Part shown: positions 9,262 to 16,879 of the stretch, piece after piece | Numbering within the stretch: the stretch's first letter is position 1 | Layout of the letters: each line of letters opens with the position of its first letter | Assembly (NCBI RefSeq): GCF_001857945.1 | Contig: NZ_CP017770.1 | Span: 2,976,001-3,040,000 of the forward strand | Reading direction: 5' to 3' | From: Paenibacillus crassostreae | GTDB taxonomy: Bacteria > Bacillota > Bacilli > Paenibacillales > Paenibacillaceae | DNA length: 64,000 bases | Made by a program: the position numbers and the translations under genes | Notes under the pieces: generated by a model | The model's database searches: none | Told to the model about the DNA's origin: nothing | The model's input: only the letters and a program-made list of their open reading frames with translations

Positions 9262-9290
9262 TTGACAATGATAATGATTCTCAATATCAT
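9262..9290 (+). promoter_or_regulatory. Sigma-A promoter overlapped by a Fur box
   Basis: TTGACA (9262-9267), a 17-nt spacer and TATCAT (9285-9290) form a near-consensus promoter. The spacer contains TGATAATGATTCTCA (9269-9283), which differs from the 7-1-7 Fur consensus TGATAATNATTATCA at one base. Fur bound with iron would block the promoter, so the downstream ATPase is expected to be induced by iron starvation. This also shows that the ATG at 9258 is not the start. Confidence 0.88.
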
Positions 9291-9335
9291 GATAATAATA
9301 AGAGTAATATATCCTTGGCTGAAGAGGGTGATGAG

Positions 9336-10223
9336 TTGTTTCGATTAAATACTGTTCAATTGGATATCGCATATGAGCATCGTACGATAGTAGAAGATTT
9401 AAATATACAAATACCGGATGGACAAATAACAGCACTAGTTGGAGCGAATGGCTCTGGCAAATCAACTATACTTAAAGCTATGGCTCGGATTATGCAACCT
9501 AAGGGTGGTAGTGTTCTGCTAGATGGTAAATCTATTCACAAGCAGTCTACAAGAGAAGTTGCTAAGCAAATGGCTATATTGCCACAAAACCCAACTGCTC
9601 CTGAAGGACTCACCGTAACGGAATTAGTATCTTTTGGTCGCTTTCCTTATCAGAAGGGATTCGGTTCTCTTAAGGCAGAAGATAAAGAGATGGTAGAATG
9701 GGCTATAGAAGTAACTGGAATGGTTGATTTCCATGATCGTCCTATCGATCAATTATCAGGTGGTCAACGTCAGCGTGCATGGATTGCGATGGCTTTGGCT
9801 CAGGATACAGATATTCTATTTCTGGATGAACCAACAACATTTCTAGATATGGCTCACCAATTGGAAGTACTACATCTTCTAGAACATTTGAACCGTACAG
9901 CTAAACGTACGATTGTCATGGTTGTACATGATTTGAACCATGCTTCTCGATATGCACAACATATGATTGCTATTAAGCATGGTAAGGCGATAGCAGCGGG
10001 CTCACCTGTGGAAGTCATGACAGCAGAAGTGTTGCGTGAAGTATTTGGAATTGAAGCTGATATCGTTGAGGATCCGCGTTCAGGACTTCCACTTTGTCTA
10101 CCATTTGCATTGGTTGGGCAAGCGATGGCGCTAGACCAAATGAATCGTTCTAAATCTTTAAAGGTGGATTTGCATATAGATGAACAACACAAAGATGAAA
10201 TTCGTAGAGCGTCAGGTAATTAA
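9336..10223 (+). CDS. Iron-siderophore ABC transporter ATP-binding protein (FecE/YusV type)
   Basis: Hydrolyses ATP to drive uptake of ferric siderophores through a partner permease. Within 295 residues are Walker A (GANGSGKST), the ABC signature (LSGGQRQR), Walker B (ILFLDEP) and the H-loop (VVHDLNHA), and the C-terminal end LPLCLPFAL is typical of FecE/FepC proteins. No permease or binding protein gene is adjacent, so it resembles B. subtilis YusV, a lone ATPase shared by several siderophore importers. I place the start at TTG 9336, after GAGGGTG, giving the usual [13 protein letters not shown] opening; an in-frame ATG at 9258 lies inside the Fur-controlled promoter and is rejected. Confidence 0.92.
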   Translation: MFRLNTVQLDIAYEHRTIVEDLNIQIPDGQITALVGANGSGKSTILKAMARIMQPKGGSVLLDGKSIHKQSTREVAKQMAILPQNPTAPEGLTVTELVSFGRFPYQKGFGSLKAEDKEMVEWAIEVTGMVDFHDRPIDQLSGGQRQRAWIAMALAQDTDILFLDEPTTFLDMAHQLEVLHLLEHLNRTAKRTIVMVVHDLNHASRYAQHMIAIKHGKAIAAGSPVEVMTAEVLREVFGIEADIVEDPRSGLPLCLPFALVGQAMALDQMNRSKSLKVDLHIDEQHKDEIRRASGN

Positions 10224-10396
10224 TCAGAAGCACAGCATAATAGGATATATATTGAGGTTGAGTATCTGAGTTAGTTCAATCATTGCGATGAAGGCTAATT
10301 TGGAGACTAGACCTTTTTCCTATATGATGAATAAATAGATTGAAATTGATACTTTAAATTTGGTCTGTTATTATCACGAAAGCGAGGGATCTACCT

Positions 10397-10876
10397 ATGT
10401 CAGTGTTTGAATTTACAGCAATGACTCCTGCGAACAAGGAGGAATCTTTAGAGCAATATAAAGGTAAGGTGCTTATTATTGCCAATACAGCTAGCAAGTG
10501 TGGATTAACGCCACAGTATGGAGATCTGGAAAAGATTTATAAAGAATACAAAGAACAAGGCTTAGTAATTTTAGGGTTTCCGTGTAATCAATTTGGTGCG
10601 CAAGAGCCAGGTACTAGTGAAGAGGCGGAAGATTTCTGCCAAGTAAACTATGGTGTAACTTTCCCGATTTTCGCAAAAGTTGAGGTGAATGGCGAAGGAA
10701 CACATTCATTATTTCAGTATTTGAAGGAGCAACAATCCGGTGAGGGAGAAGATAGCGCTATCCAATGGAATTTCACTAAATTCTTGGTGAACCGTGAAGG
10801 TGAAGTGGTGGGGCGCTTCGAACCGAAGACTTCACCTGAAGTCATGGTTGCGGATATTAAGAAGTTACTCTCATAA
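10397..10876 (+). CDS. bsaA: Glutathione peroxidase family thiol peroxidase (BsaA-like)
   Basis: Reduces hydrogen or organic hydroperoxides; in Bacillales the electrons come from thioredoxin or bacillithiol rather than glutathione. The 159-residue length is normal. The peroxidatic cysteine is in NTASKCGLTPQY, the second conserved block is FPCNQFGAQEPG, and WNFTKFLV supplies the Trp/Asn of the catalytic tetrad. The start ATG follows GCGAGGGA by eight bases. The gene is monocistronic, closed by a strong terminator. Confidence 0.93.
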   Translation: MSVFEFTAMTPANKEESLEQYKGKVLIIANTASKCGLTPQYGDLEKIYKEYKEQGLVILGFPCNQFGAQEPGTSEEAEDFCQVNYGVTFPIFAKVEVNGEGTHSLFQYLKEQQSGEGEDSAIQWNFTKFLVNREGEVVGRFEPKTSPEVMVADIKKLLS

Positions 10877-10901
10877 GTTCTCCTATATCAATTGTACGTA
10901 C

Positions 10902-10943
10902 AAAGAAGAGACCTAACAGGTTTGATTGTTAGGCCTCTTCTTT
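10902..10943 (+). terminator. Terminator after glutathione peroxidase
   Basis: AAAGAAGAGACCTAACA and TGTTAGGCCTCTTCTTT pair over 17 positions with one mismatch around an 8-base region; the A- and T-rich ends make it potentially bidirectional. Confidence 0.75.
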
Positions 10944-11046
10944 GTGCATATCCGATTCTGCTTGATAGATTAGGATGAATTGAGATGTTTGATATATTTT
11001 TCACAAGGTTTATTCGGGTATAATACTTTGTATATAAAGATGATTA

Positions 11047-12356
11047 TTGGAGGGTTCGACACCTGCTGGTGAAGGAAAAACATTAACTACGATAGGCCTT
11101 ACACAGGCATTGAATGCGATAGGTGAGACAACGATTGCGGCACTTCGTGAGCCTTCACTGGGTCCGTGTTTGGAATGAAGGGCGGAGCCACAGGAAGTGG
11201 TAAAGCGCAGCTTGTTCCGGCAGATGATATCAATCTACATTTCACTGGAGATATTCATGCTGTGACATCAGCACATAATTTACTATCGGCGATGGTTGAT
11301 AACCATATGTTTCATGGGAATGTATTGCGATTGAATCCAGGACGAATTGTCTGGAAAAGAGTCATGGATATGAATGATCGGAGCCTGCGTCATATTGTGA
11401 CAGGGTTAGGCAGTGGTAATGGCCATGCAAGAGAAGCGATAATAGCAGCTCAAATAGGTGCGGTGGACGCGATGATTGTCCTGCTTAAGGAAGCGATAAA
11501 ACCGAATCTCGTACAGACCATAGAGGGTACTCCAGTGATGATTCATGGGGGACCTTTTGCCAATATCGCTCATGGTTGTAGTAGTCTAATTGGAACGCGT
11601 TTGGCTTTGAAACTAGCCAAGCTTGTTGTGACAGAAGCTGGTTTCGGGGCGGATCTTGGGGCTGAGAAGTTCTTTGATATCAAATGCCGCCAATCGGGGC
11701 TTAGTCCTGTAGCAGCAGTGCTTGTTATTACGGTGAAGGCACTTAAATATAATGGCGGAGTTCCGAACCATGAGTTGAATCTTTCGAATACAGATGCACT
11801 TATGTTAGGGCTATCTAATATGGACAGACATATCGAGAACCTTCGCAAATTCGGGGTTCCTGTTATGGTTGCTATTAATCATTACGCAGATGATATCTCT
11901 GGTGAAGTAGATCTTGTTAAGGAACGTTGTTGCCAACTTGGGGTTCCTGTAGAAGTCTCAAATGTATGGGCAGAGGGTAGTGAAGGCGGGAAGAAACTTG
12001 CAGAGAAGTTGGTTGAGCTTTTGAATCATCAGAAAGCCCATTTTGTACCATTATATGAAGATGAATTGGATATTCGTTCGAAGATTGAAAGGGCGGTTAA
12101 GGAGATTTATCGACTTGGGTATGGAAATCTGTCTGTATGTATGGCGAAGACACCGTATTCGTTCTCGGATCAACCTCGACTGTTGGGTGCGCCTAAAGGT
12201 TTTAACATCCATGTAACGGATATTTCCTTATCAGCAGGAGCGGGCTTTGTTGTTGTTCAAACAGACAATATTATGACAATGCCGGGACTACCTAAGACAC
12301 CTGCGGCTGAGCATATTGCTCTAGATGAACAGGGTATCATACATGGATTGTTCTGA
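11047..12356 (+). pseudogene. fhs: Degraded formate-tetrahydrofolate ligase gene (N-terminal, internal and frameshift lesions)
   Basis: Formate-tetrahydrofolate ligase makes 10-formyl-THF from formate, THF and ATP and is usually about 555 residues. Three lesions are visible here. The first about 60 residues are missing: a TATAAT box (11019) and GGAGGG site lead straight into the P-loop TPAGEGKT. Next, around 11165, after REPSLGP, the expected GGTCCGGTGTTT reads GGTCCGTGTTT; the lost G makes the P-loop frame stop at TGA 11176. The second frame then carries on with [45 protein letters not shown] and GLPKTPAAE to the natural C-terminus. Third, about 60-70 residues between IVTGLG and the LKEA-IKPNLVQT region are deleted in frame. 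The 396-codon second frame lacks the ATP site, so the product should be inactive. A functional copy elsewhere is likely but cannot be seen. Confidence 0.9.
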
Positions 12357-12393
12357 TGCTGATGAACACAGCTAGATCAAGGAAAGACCATTT

Positions 12394-12418
12394 CCAATAT
12401 ACCTAAACGGTATATTGG
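12394..12418 (-). terminator. Hairpin at the end of the chromate transporter operon
   Basis: A perfect 10-bp inverted repeat CCAATATACC/GGTATATTGG with a 5-nt loop overlaps the stop codon of the minus-strand chromate transporter subunit. It also lies just beyond the converging ligase pseudogene. No clear T-tract, so termination strength is uncertain. Confidence 0.5.
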
Positions 12419-12945
12419 AGTACGAGTCCACCGTAAACAAACGCGGCAAGTATCACTAAAGCGGGATGAATCTTTAAACGCTGTATAGCAAAGAATGCAA
12501 TTGCGGCTATGATTAGCGTCTGCCAGATTCCGATGGATTCGGCAGGGCTTTTTGCCATTTGCCATGTGAGAACAGCCATCATAACAGCTATAACCGGCTG
12601 TACAAGCAAGGTCATTCCTTTTACTACGGTAGAGTGCCGATATTTCTGCATAATCTGAAGCAGTATGATCAATGCGGTGGCGGAAGGGACGATTGTAGCT
12701 AGAAGAGTAACGAATATTCCAAGCCATCCGTATACATCATAACCGACATATGCAGCAATCTTGGTAGCGATTGGACCGGGTAGCGCATTGGCAAGTGCTA
12801 ACATATTAGAGAATTCTTCATCAGTAAGCCAACCATAATGTGGAACAATTTCCTCATACATAAGCGGGATCGAGGCAGGCCCACCACCGTATCCAAGTGC
12901 ATTGGCCATGAAGAATCCATAAATTAATTGAAGTAAATCTATCAT
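12403..12945 (-). CDS. Chromate transporter, short-chain CHR subunit 2
   Basis: Half of a split chromate ion transporter (CHR family), 180 residues with about five or six hydrophobic segments. The family signatures NALGYGGGPASIPLM near the N-terminus and LPGPIATKIAAYVGY at about residue 55 are clear. In Bacillales, CHR proteins occur as two adjacent short genes whose products act together to export chromate or a related oxyanion. Its ATG overlaps the stop of the upstream partner by 4 bp (ATGA), so translation is coupled. Substrate is inferred from the family only. Confidence 0.9.
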   Translation of the reverse strand: MIDLLQLIYGFFMANALGYGGGPASIPLMYEEIVPHYGWLTDEEFSNMLALANALPGPIATKIAAYVGYDVYGWLGIFVTLLATIVPSATALIILLQIMQKYRHSTVVKGMTLLVQPVIAVMMAVLTWQMAKSPAESIGIWQTLIIAAIAFFAIQRLKIHPALVILAAFVYGGLVLQYTV

Positions 12946-13535
12946 GATGTCTCACCCTCTTTATCTTGTTTACGCTTAACCTTTGCAATAGCCCGATAAT
13001 GTATCGTTCCATAAGCTAGAAAGAGCACAATAACAATAGCTGGGTGCAGTTGAACAACTTCAAGTAATATCAACGCTAACAGGAAGAAAGATAGACCTAA
13101 CCACTTACCTAATCCTTTATAGGCTTTTTGAGCAAATTCGTAAGCCATCAGTCCCAGCATCACGGCAATAACAGGCGATACTCCTGCAATCATGCCTGCA
13201 ACAACTTTAGAGCCACTTAGATAATTTATCGCGGACAAGAGAGCAATCATAGCAATACAACTTGGTAATATATGAGCGAGTACGGAAACGATAGCTCCTC
13301 GTACGCCTTTTAATTTATAGCCGAGATAAGCAGCCATTTTGGTTGCAATCGGACCTGGTAAGGCATTTGCAATCGCTAATGTTTCCCCGAATTCATCATC
13401 ATTCAACCAGTCATATCGCATGACAGCATCATGACGTATGAGTGGAATAACAGAAGGCCCCCCTCCGTAACCAAGAATCCCTGTTTTGAACATAGAAGTT
13501 GCTAATTGTATATAGTCATTTTGTGTTGATTTCAC
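12942..13535 (-). CDS. Chromate transporter, short-chain CHR subunit 1
   Basis: First gene of the chromate transporter pair, 197 residues. It carries GILGYGGGPSVIPLI and LPGPIATKMAAYLGY, near duplicates of the partner's motifs, which supports an ancient duplication. I place the start at GTG 13535, because AAGGAGGG stands directly before it; the longer frame beginning at ATG 13562 would put that site inside the coding region. It is divergent from the purine island, and the 280-bp gap to the GGT gene is AT-rich with no gene. Confidence 0.9.
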   Translation of the reverse strand: MKSTQNDYIQLATSMFKTGILGYGGGPSVIPLIRHDAVMRYDWLNDDEFGETLAIANALPGPIATKMAAYLGYKLKGVRGAIVSVLAHILPSCIAMIALLSAINYLSGSKVVAGMIAGVSPVIAVMLGLMAYEFAQKAYKGLGKWLGLSFFLLALILLEVVQLHPAIVIVLFLAYGTIHYRAIAKVKRKQDKEGETS

Positions 13536-13815
13536 ATGATACCCTCCTTGGACAAACCTCATCCATTATTACTTATACCATACAATTCGTTTGTAATCAT
13601 CTATATCATATTCCTTTATATTATATTTCTTTATACCTAACAGGTGGGTAAAGTTTGTGCATCAATCACAAATAACGCTTGGAGAATTTACGTGCTCTGA
13701 TAATTCATTGACTTGAATTTTATCGTAATGTTAAATGACATTAATTATAACTGTTAACGGGAGTGGATGGTTAATAGTATTCTCATATGGATTATGTCTG
13801 AGGGGGAAGGGAAAT

Positions 13816-15399
13816 ATGTTAGGGAAACCAGTTATCGGTACAAAAACTATGGTTGTCAGTCCCCATTATCTAGCCTCAGCAGCGGGTGCAAGGATCCTTG
13901 AACAGGGTGGCAACGCCTATGATGCTGCTGTCGCTGTGAGTGCTTGTCTAGCAGTAGTATATCCTCATATGACGGGACTAGGTGGTGATGCCTTTTGGTT
14001 GACCTACTGTACAGATGAAGGTCAGGTTCGTGCTTATAACGGTAGTGGGAGATCCGCCTATGGTGTCAGTCGTGATAGCTACGAGGGTGAATCCTCAATT
14101 CCAAAGCGTGGTATTCGCAGTGCGATTACAGTTCCGGGCATGGTCGATAGTTGGGATGCTATCCTCCAGCAATATGGGCGACTGACTCTATCTGAGGTAT
14201 TAGTGCCAGCGCTAGAATATGCTTTAGAGGGATTTCCACTATCACCAGATCAATGGAGCAATTGTCATCAGGCTGAAGCATCCTTGATTGCCGAACCATT
14301 GGCATCCGCTATATATATTCCTGGTGGAAGAATACCGCATGCCGGTGAAAGATTTGTGCAACTCCAATTGGCCACTACATTACGGAAGATCAGGGAGGGA
14401 GGCCGAGATGCCTTTTATAAAGGGGAGATCGCTGCAACGATCTCAGATTATATGTTCAAATCGGGAGGTTTCCTTACCCGAGAGGACTTCGCAGATCACA
14501 AAGGAAACTGGGTAGAGCCCATTTCAACAGATTACCAAGGATATACCGTTTATCAGGTACCACCCAATTCACAAGGATTCACGGCACTTATGAGTCTCAA
14601 TATATTAGAGAATTTTAATTTCAAAGGAATAGAGCATGGTTCTTACGAGTATTTCCACTTACTTGTGGAAGCGCTGAAGCTTAGTTTTCGAGATCGCGAT
14701 CAAGTACTCACAGACCCTGCATTCAGTCATATTCCCTTGGGTATACTTCTGAACAAAAGTTATTCTGCGAAACTGGCATCAACCATTTCATTTCAGGAAG
14801 CATCAAAGATGACAAGTGAGCCCGTTGGACGGGATACTGCATACGCGGCGGTAGTGGATGAAGAAGGGAATGCCGTTTCTTTCATACAAAGTTTGTATTT
14901 CGAATTTGGTTCGGGAGTCGTTGCAGGAGATACAGGGATATTACTTCAGAATAGAGGATCCTTCTTCTCATTAGATCCACTAGCGATTAATACGCTGGAG
15001 CCGCATAAGCGGACTTTTCACACATTGATGCCTGCTATGGCATGTAAAAACGGGAAGCCTGCGATTTTGTATGGAACACAGGGGGGAGAAGGGCAACCGC
15101 AGACCCAGACAATGTTGCTCACACGTATGCTACATTACGGTATGAACCCGCAACAAGCTGTGGAGGAACCGAGATTTGTATGGGGGAGAACTTGGGGAGA
15201 ACCTACAAATGAACTGAAATTGGAAAGTCGAGTACCTGAATTCATTCGAAGAGAGCTAGCAGCTGCAGGTCATATCGTTCGTACAGTTGGGGCATACGAT
15301 GGTATTGTTGGGCATGCTCACATGATAGGAATAGATGCGAATGGATTCCGTCAGGGTGGCAGTGATCCTCGGTGTGACGGAGCTGCAATCGGATGGTGA
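13816..15399 (+). CDS. Gamma-glutamyltransferase family Ntn-hydrolase (YwrD-like)
   Basis: A 527-residue member of the gamma-glutamyltranspeptidase family, which self-cleaves to expose a catalytic threonine. The expected nucleophile is Thr341 in GRDTAYAAVVDEEGN; upstream GGNAYDAAVAVS and TGLGGDAFW and downstream GGEGQPQTQ are family landmarks. There is no signal peptide, so the enzyme should act in the cytoplasm, unlike secreted Ggt. It is closest in type to the B. subtilis paralogue YwrD. I chose ATG 13816 because AGGGGGAAGG precedes it; an in-frame ATG at 13735 has none. It is co-transcribed with the amidase just before pucR, so it probably serves purine or nitrogen scavenging, but the substrate is unknown. 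Confidence 0.88.
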   Translation: MLGKPVIGTKTMVVSPHYLASAAGARILEQGGNAYDAAVAVSACLAVVYPHMTGLGGDAFWLTYCTDEGQVRAYNGSGRSAYGVSRDSYEGESSIPKRGIRSAITVPGMVDSWDAILQQYGRLTLSEVLVPALEYALEGFPLSPDQWSNCHQAEASLIAEPLASAIYIPGGRIPHAGERFVQLQLATTLRKIREGGRDAFYKGEIAATISDYMFKSGGFLTREDFADHKGNWVEPISTDYQGYTVYQVPPNSQGFTALMSLNILENFNFKGIEHGSYEYFHLLVEALKLSFRDRDQVLTDPAFSHIPLGILLNKSYSAKLASTISFQEASKMTSEPVGRDTAYAAVVDEEGNAVSFIQSLYFEFGSGVVAGDTGILLQNRGSFFSLDPLAINTLEPHKRTFHTLMPAMACKNGKPAILYGTQGGEGQPQTQTMLLTRMLHYGMNPQQAVEEPRFVWGRTWGEPTNELKLESRVPEFIRRELAAAGHIVRTVGAYDGIVGHAHMIGIDANGFRQGGSDPRCDGAAIGW

Positions 15400-15448
15400 A
15401 GAAACAGGGAAATACAAGTTATGAAATGGTATGTGCATGACATTGATA

Positions 15449-15459
15449 GAGGGGGGGGG
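15449..15459 (+). promoter_or_regulatory. Ribosome binding site of the amidase made of a nine-G run
   Basis: GA followed by nine consecutive G (15451-15459) abuts the ATG at 15460. Only the 5' part of the run can act as Shine-Dalgarno with normal spacing, so spacing and strength depend on the run length. Homopolymeric G runs of this length slip during replication. Confidence 0.6.
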
Positions 15460-16680
15460 ATGAAGGTCGTGGATAATCGCTATGGAGCGTTTATAACTCC
15501 AGAGTTAAACGTTATGCCAATGAGACGAGGATATTTGGATGGCTTGGTATTTGCAGTAAAAGATGTATTTGCAATTACAGATCACAGATCTTCTGCGGGC
15601 AATCCGGATTGGCTACGGTCACATGAAGCATCTTCCTATCACGCGGATGTCGTTACAAAGTTACTACTAGCGGGTGCATCGCTGAGAGGTGTTACTCATA
15701 CGGATGAACTTATGTATAGTCTTGGGGGAGAGAACTATCATTATGGTACACCCACGAATCCAAGGGCACCTGGGCGAATTCCGGGTGGTTCTTCTAGCGG
15801 TTCTGCCGTTGCGGTTGCCTCAGGCGGTGTAGATTTTGCACTGGGGACGGATACGGGAGGATCTATTCGTGTTCCATCTTCTTATTGTGGAGTTTTCGGC
15901 TTTCGTCCGACGTATGGAGCTATAGGGATGGATGGAGTCATACCTCTATCACCAAGCTTCGATACCGTAGGCTGGATGGCGGATAAAGCGGAACTGCTTT
16001 ATAAGGTTGGGAAGGTGCTACTTGAAAGCGGAAATAGTGAGAATGAGAACAGTGTGGTCGTGAGTAGAAGCCAATCGTTCAGGAAGTCAATGGAGCGTAT
16101 TGTCATACCTACAGATGCTTGGGCTCTTGCAGGGAAGGGAAGTTCAGAAAGTCTATACAACGCTCTTGCAATTCTTCAACAAGATGTAACCAGTACAACG
16201 GAGATTGTTGAACTTGCGCCAGAGGGGTTGAAGAAGTGGATGGATGCCTTCCGTGAGTTGCAGGGTGATGAAATATGGACAACGCATGGCGAGTGGATTC
16301 AACGAGAACACCCTCAGTTTGGATCTGATATTGCAGAACGTTTCACCTGGGCATCACAACAGCAGGGGAAGGATCATACATCGGCGAGGGCCCTCCGAGC
16401 AGAAGTGACATCTCAATTGAGGCGTATGTTGGGGCAGAGTAGTTGTATTGTTATACCAACAGTACCAGAGGCTGCACCATTGTGTGGAGGAGATGATCGA
16501 CAATTAGAGATGAATCGAAGTGGTGCGATGAAGTTATGCTGCATCGCTGGTCTTGCTGGCTTACCGCAGGTAACTGTCCCTATAACTGGAGAACATGGTC
16601 TGCCTTTAGGTCTCTCCATTATCGGGGGACACGGCCAGGACTTACGACTATTGTCATGGATCAAAGAAATTTGGAAATAA
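15460..16680 (+). CDS. Amidase signature family hydrolase
   Basis: Hydrolyses an amide or ureide bond, releasing ammonia. The 406-residue protein has the complete Ser-cisSer-Lys triad of the family: Lys in LVFAVKDVF (about residue 40), the Gly/Ser-rich loop GGSSSGSAVAVASGG (about 110) and the nucleophile in TDTGGSIRVPSSYCG (about 137). It is shorter than GatA (about 485) and has no other Gat gene beside it, so it is not a tRNA amidotransferase. Position 60 bp after the GGT-like gene and ahead of pucR suggests it works on a nitrogen compound of purine breakdown, but substrate is not visible. The start at ATG 15460 is preferred over ATG 15421; a GTG at 15469 is a third option. Confidence 0.88.
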   Translation: MKVVDNRYGAFITPELNVMPMRRGYLDGLVFAVKDVFAITDHRSSAGNPDWLRSHEASSYHADVVTKLLLAGASLRGVTHTDELMYSLGGENYHYGTPTNPRAPGRIPGGSSSGSAVAVASGGVDFALGTDTGGSIRVPSSYCGVFGFRPTYGAIGMDGVIPLSPSFDTVGWMADKAELLYKVGKVLLESGNSENENSVVVSRSQSFRKSMERIVIPTDAWALAGKGSSESLYNALAILQQDVTSTTEIVELAPEGLKKWMDAFRELQGDEIWTTHGEWIQREHPQFGSDIAERFTWASQQQGKDHTSARALRAEVTSQLRRMLGQSSCIVIPTVPEAAPLCGGDDRQLEMNRSGAMKLCCIAGLAGLPQVTVPITGEHGLPLGLSIIGGHGQDLRLLSWIKEIWK

Positions 16681-16694
16681 GATATGTTTGTAAT

Positions 16695-16742
16695 AAGGAC
16701 TTTCAGTTCCGCTAGGAGGGGAACTGAAAGTCCTTATTTTTT
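16695..16742 (+). terminator. Strong terminator closing the GGT-amidase operon
   Basis: A perfect 16-bp stem (AAGGACTTTCAGTTCC with its complement) and a 9-nt loop are followed by ATTTTTTC. It separates the GGT-amidase transcript from pucR. Confidence 0.93.
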
Positions 16743-16752
16743 CAACATTATA

Positions 16753-16842
16753 GTATGTTATATTTTATTACGTCAATTAAAATATATTATTTATTTCATA
16801 TATCAAAAGTGATAATTTTTGTATATAATGTCACATAAGATA
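16753..16842 (+). promoter_or_regulatory. pucR promoter region with two operator-like words shared with the transporter promoter
   Basis: Word A (16753-16775) is GTATGTTATAT, four variable bases, then TTACGTCA. Word B (16827-16842) is AATGTCACATAAGATA. Both recur upstream of the BMP lipoprotein gene (20150-20172 and 20066-20081). A TATAAT -10 box lies at 16824-16829, so word B overlaps the promoter. PucR or another purine-responsive factor is the obvious candidate binder (inference). Confidence 0.6.
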
Positions 16843-16879
16843 ACATGTAATAAATATAGTTGTAAAAAGGAGGGGTGGT

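Noticed and set aside
9258..9335. N-terminal extension of the siderophore ATPase from ATG 9258
   Set aside because: This stretch contains the -35, Fur box and -10, and TTG 9336 has its own ribosome binding site and gives the normal protein length.
11165..11176. Programmed frameshift in the formate-tetrahydrofolate ligase gene
   Set aside because: No slippery sequence is visible, and the N-terminal and internal deletions show decay rather than recoding.
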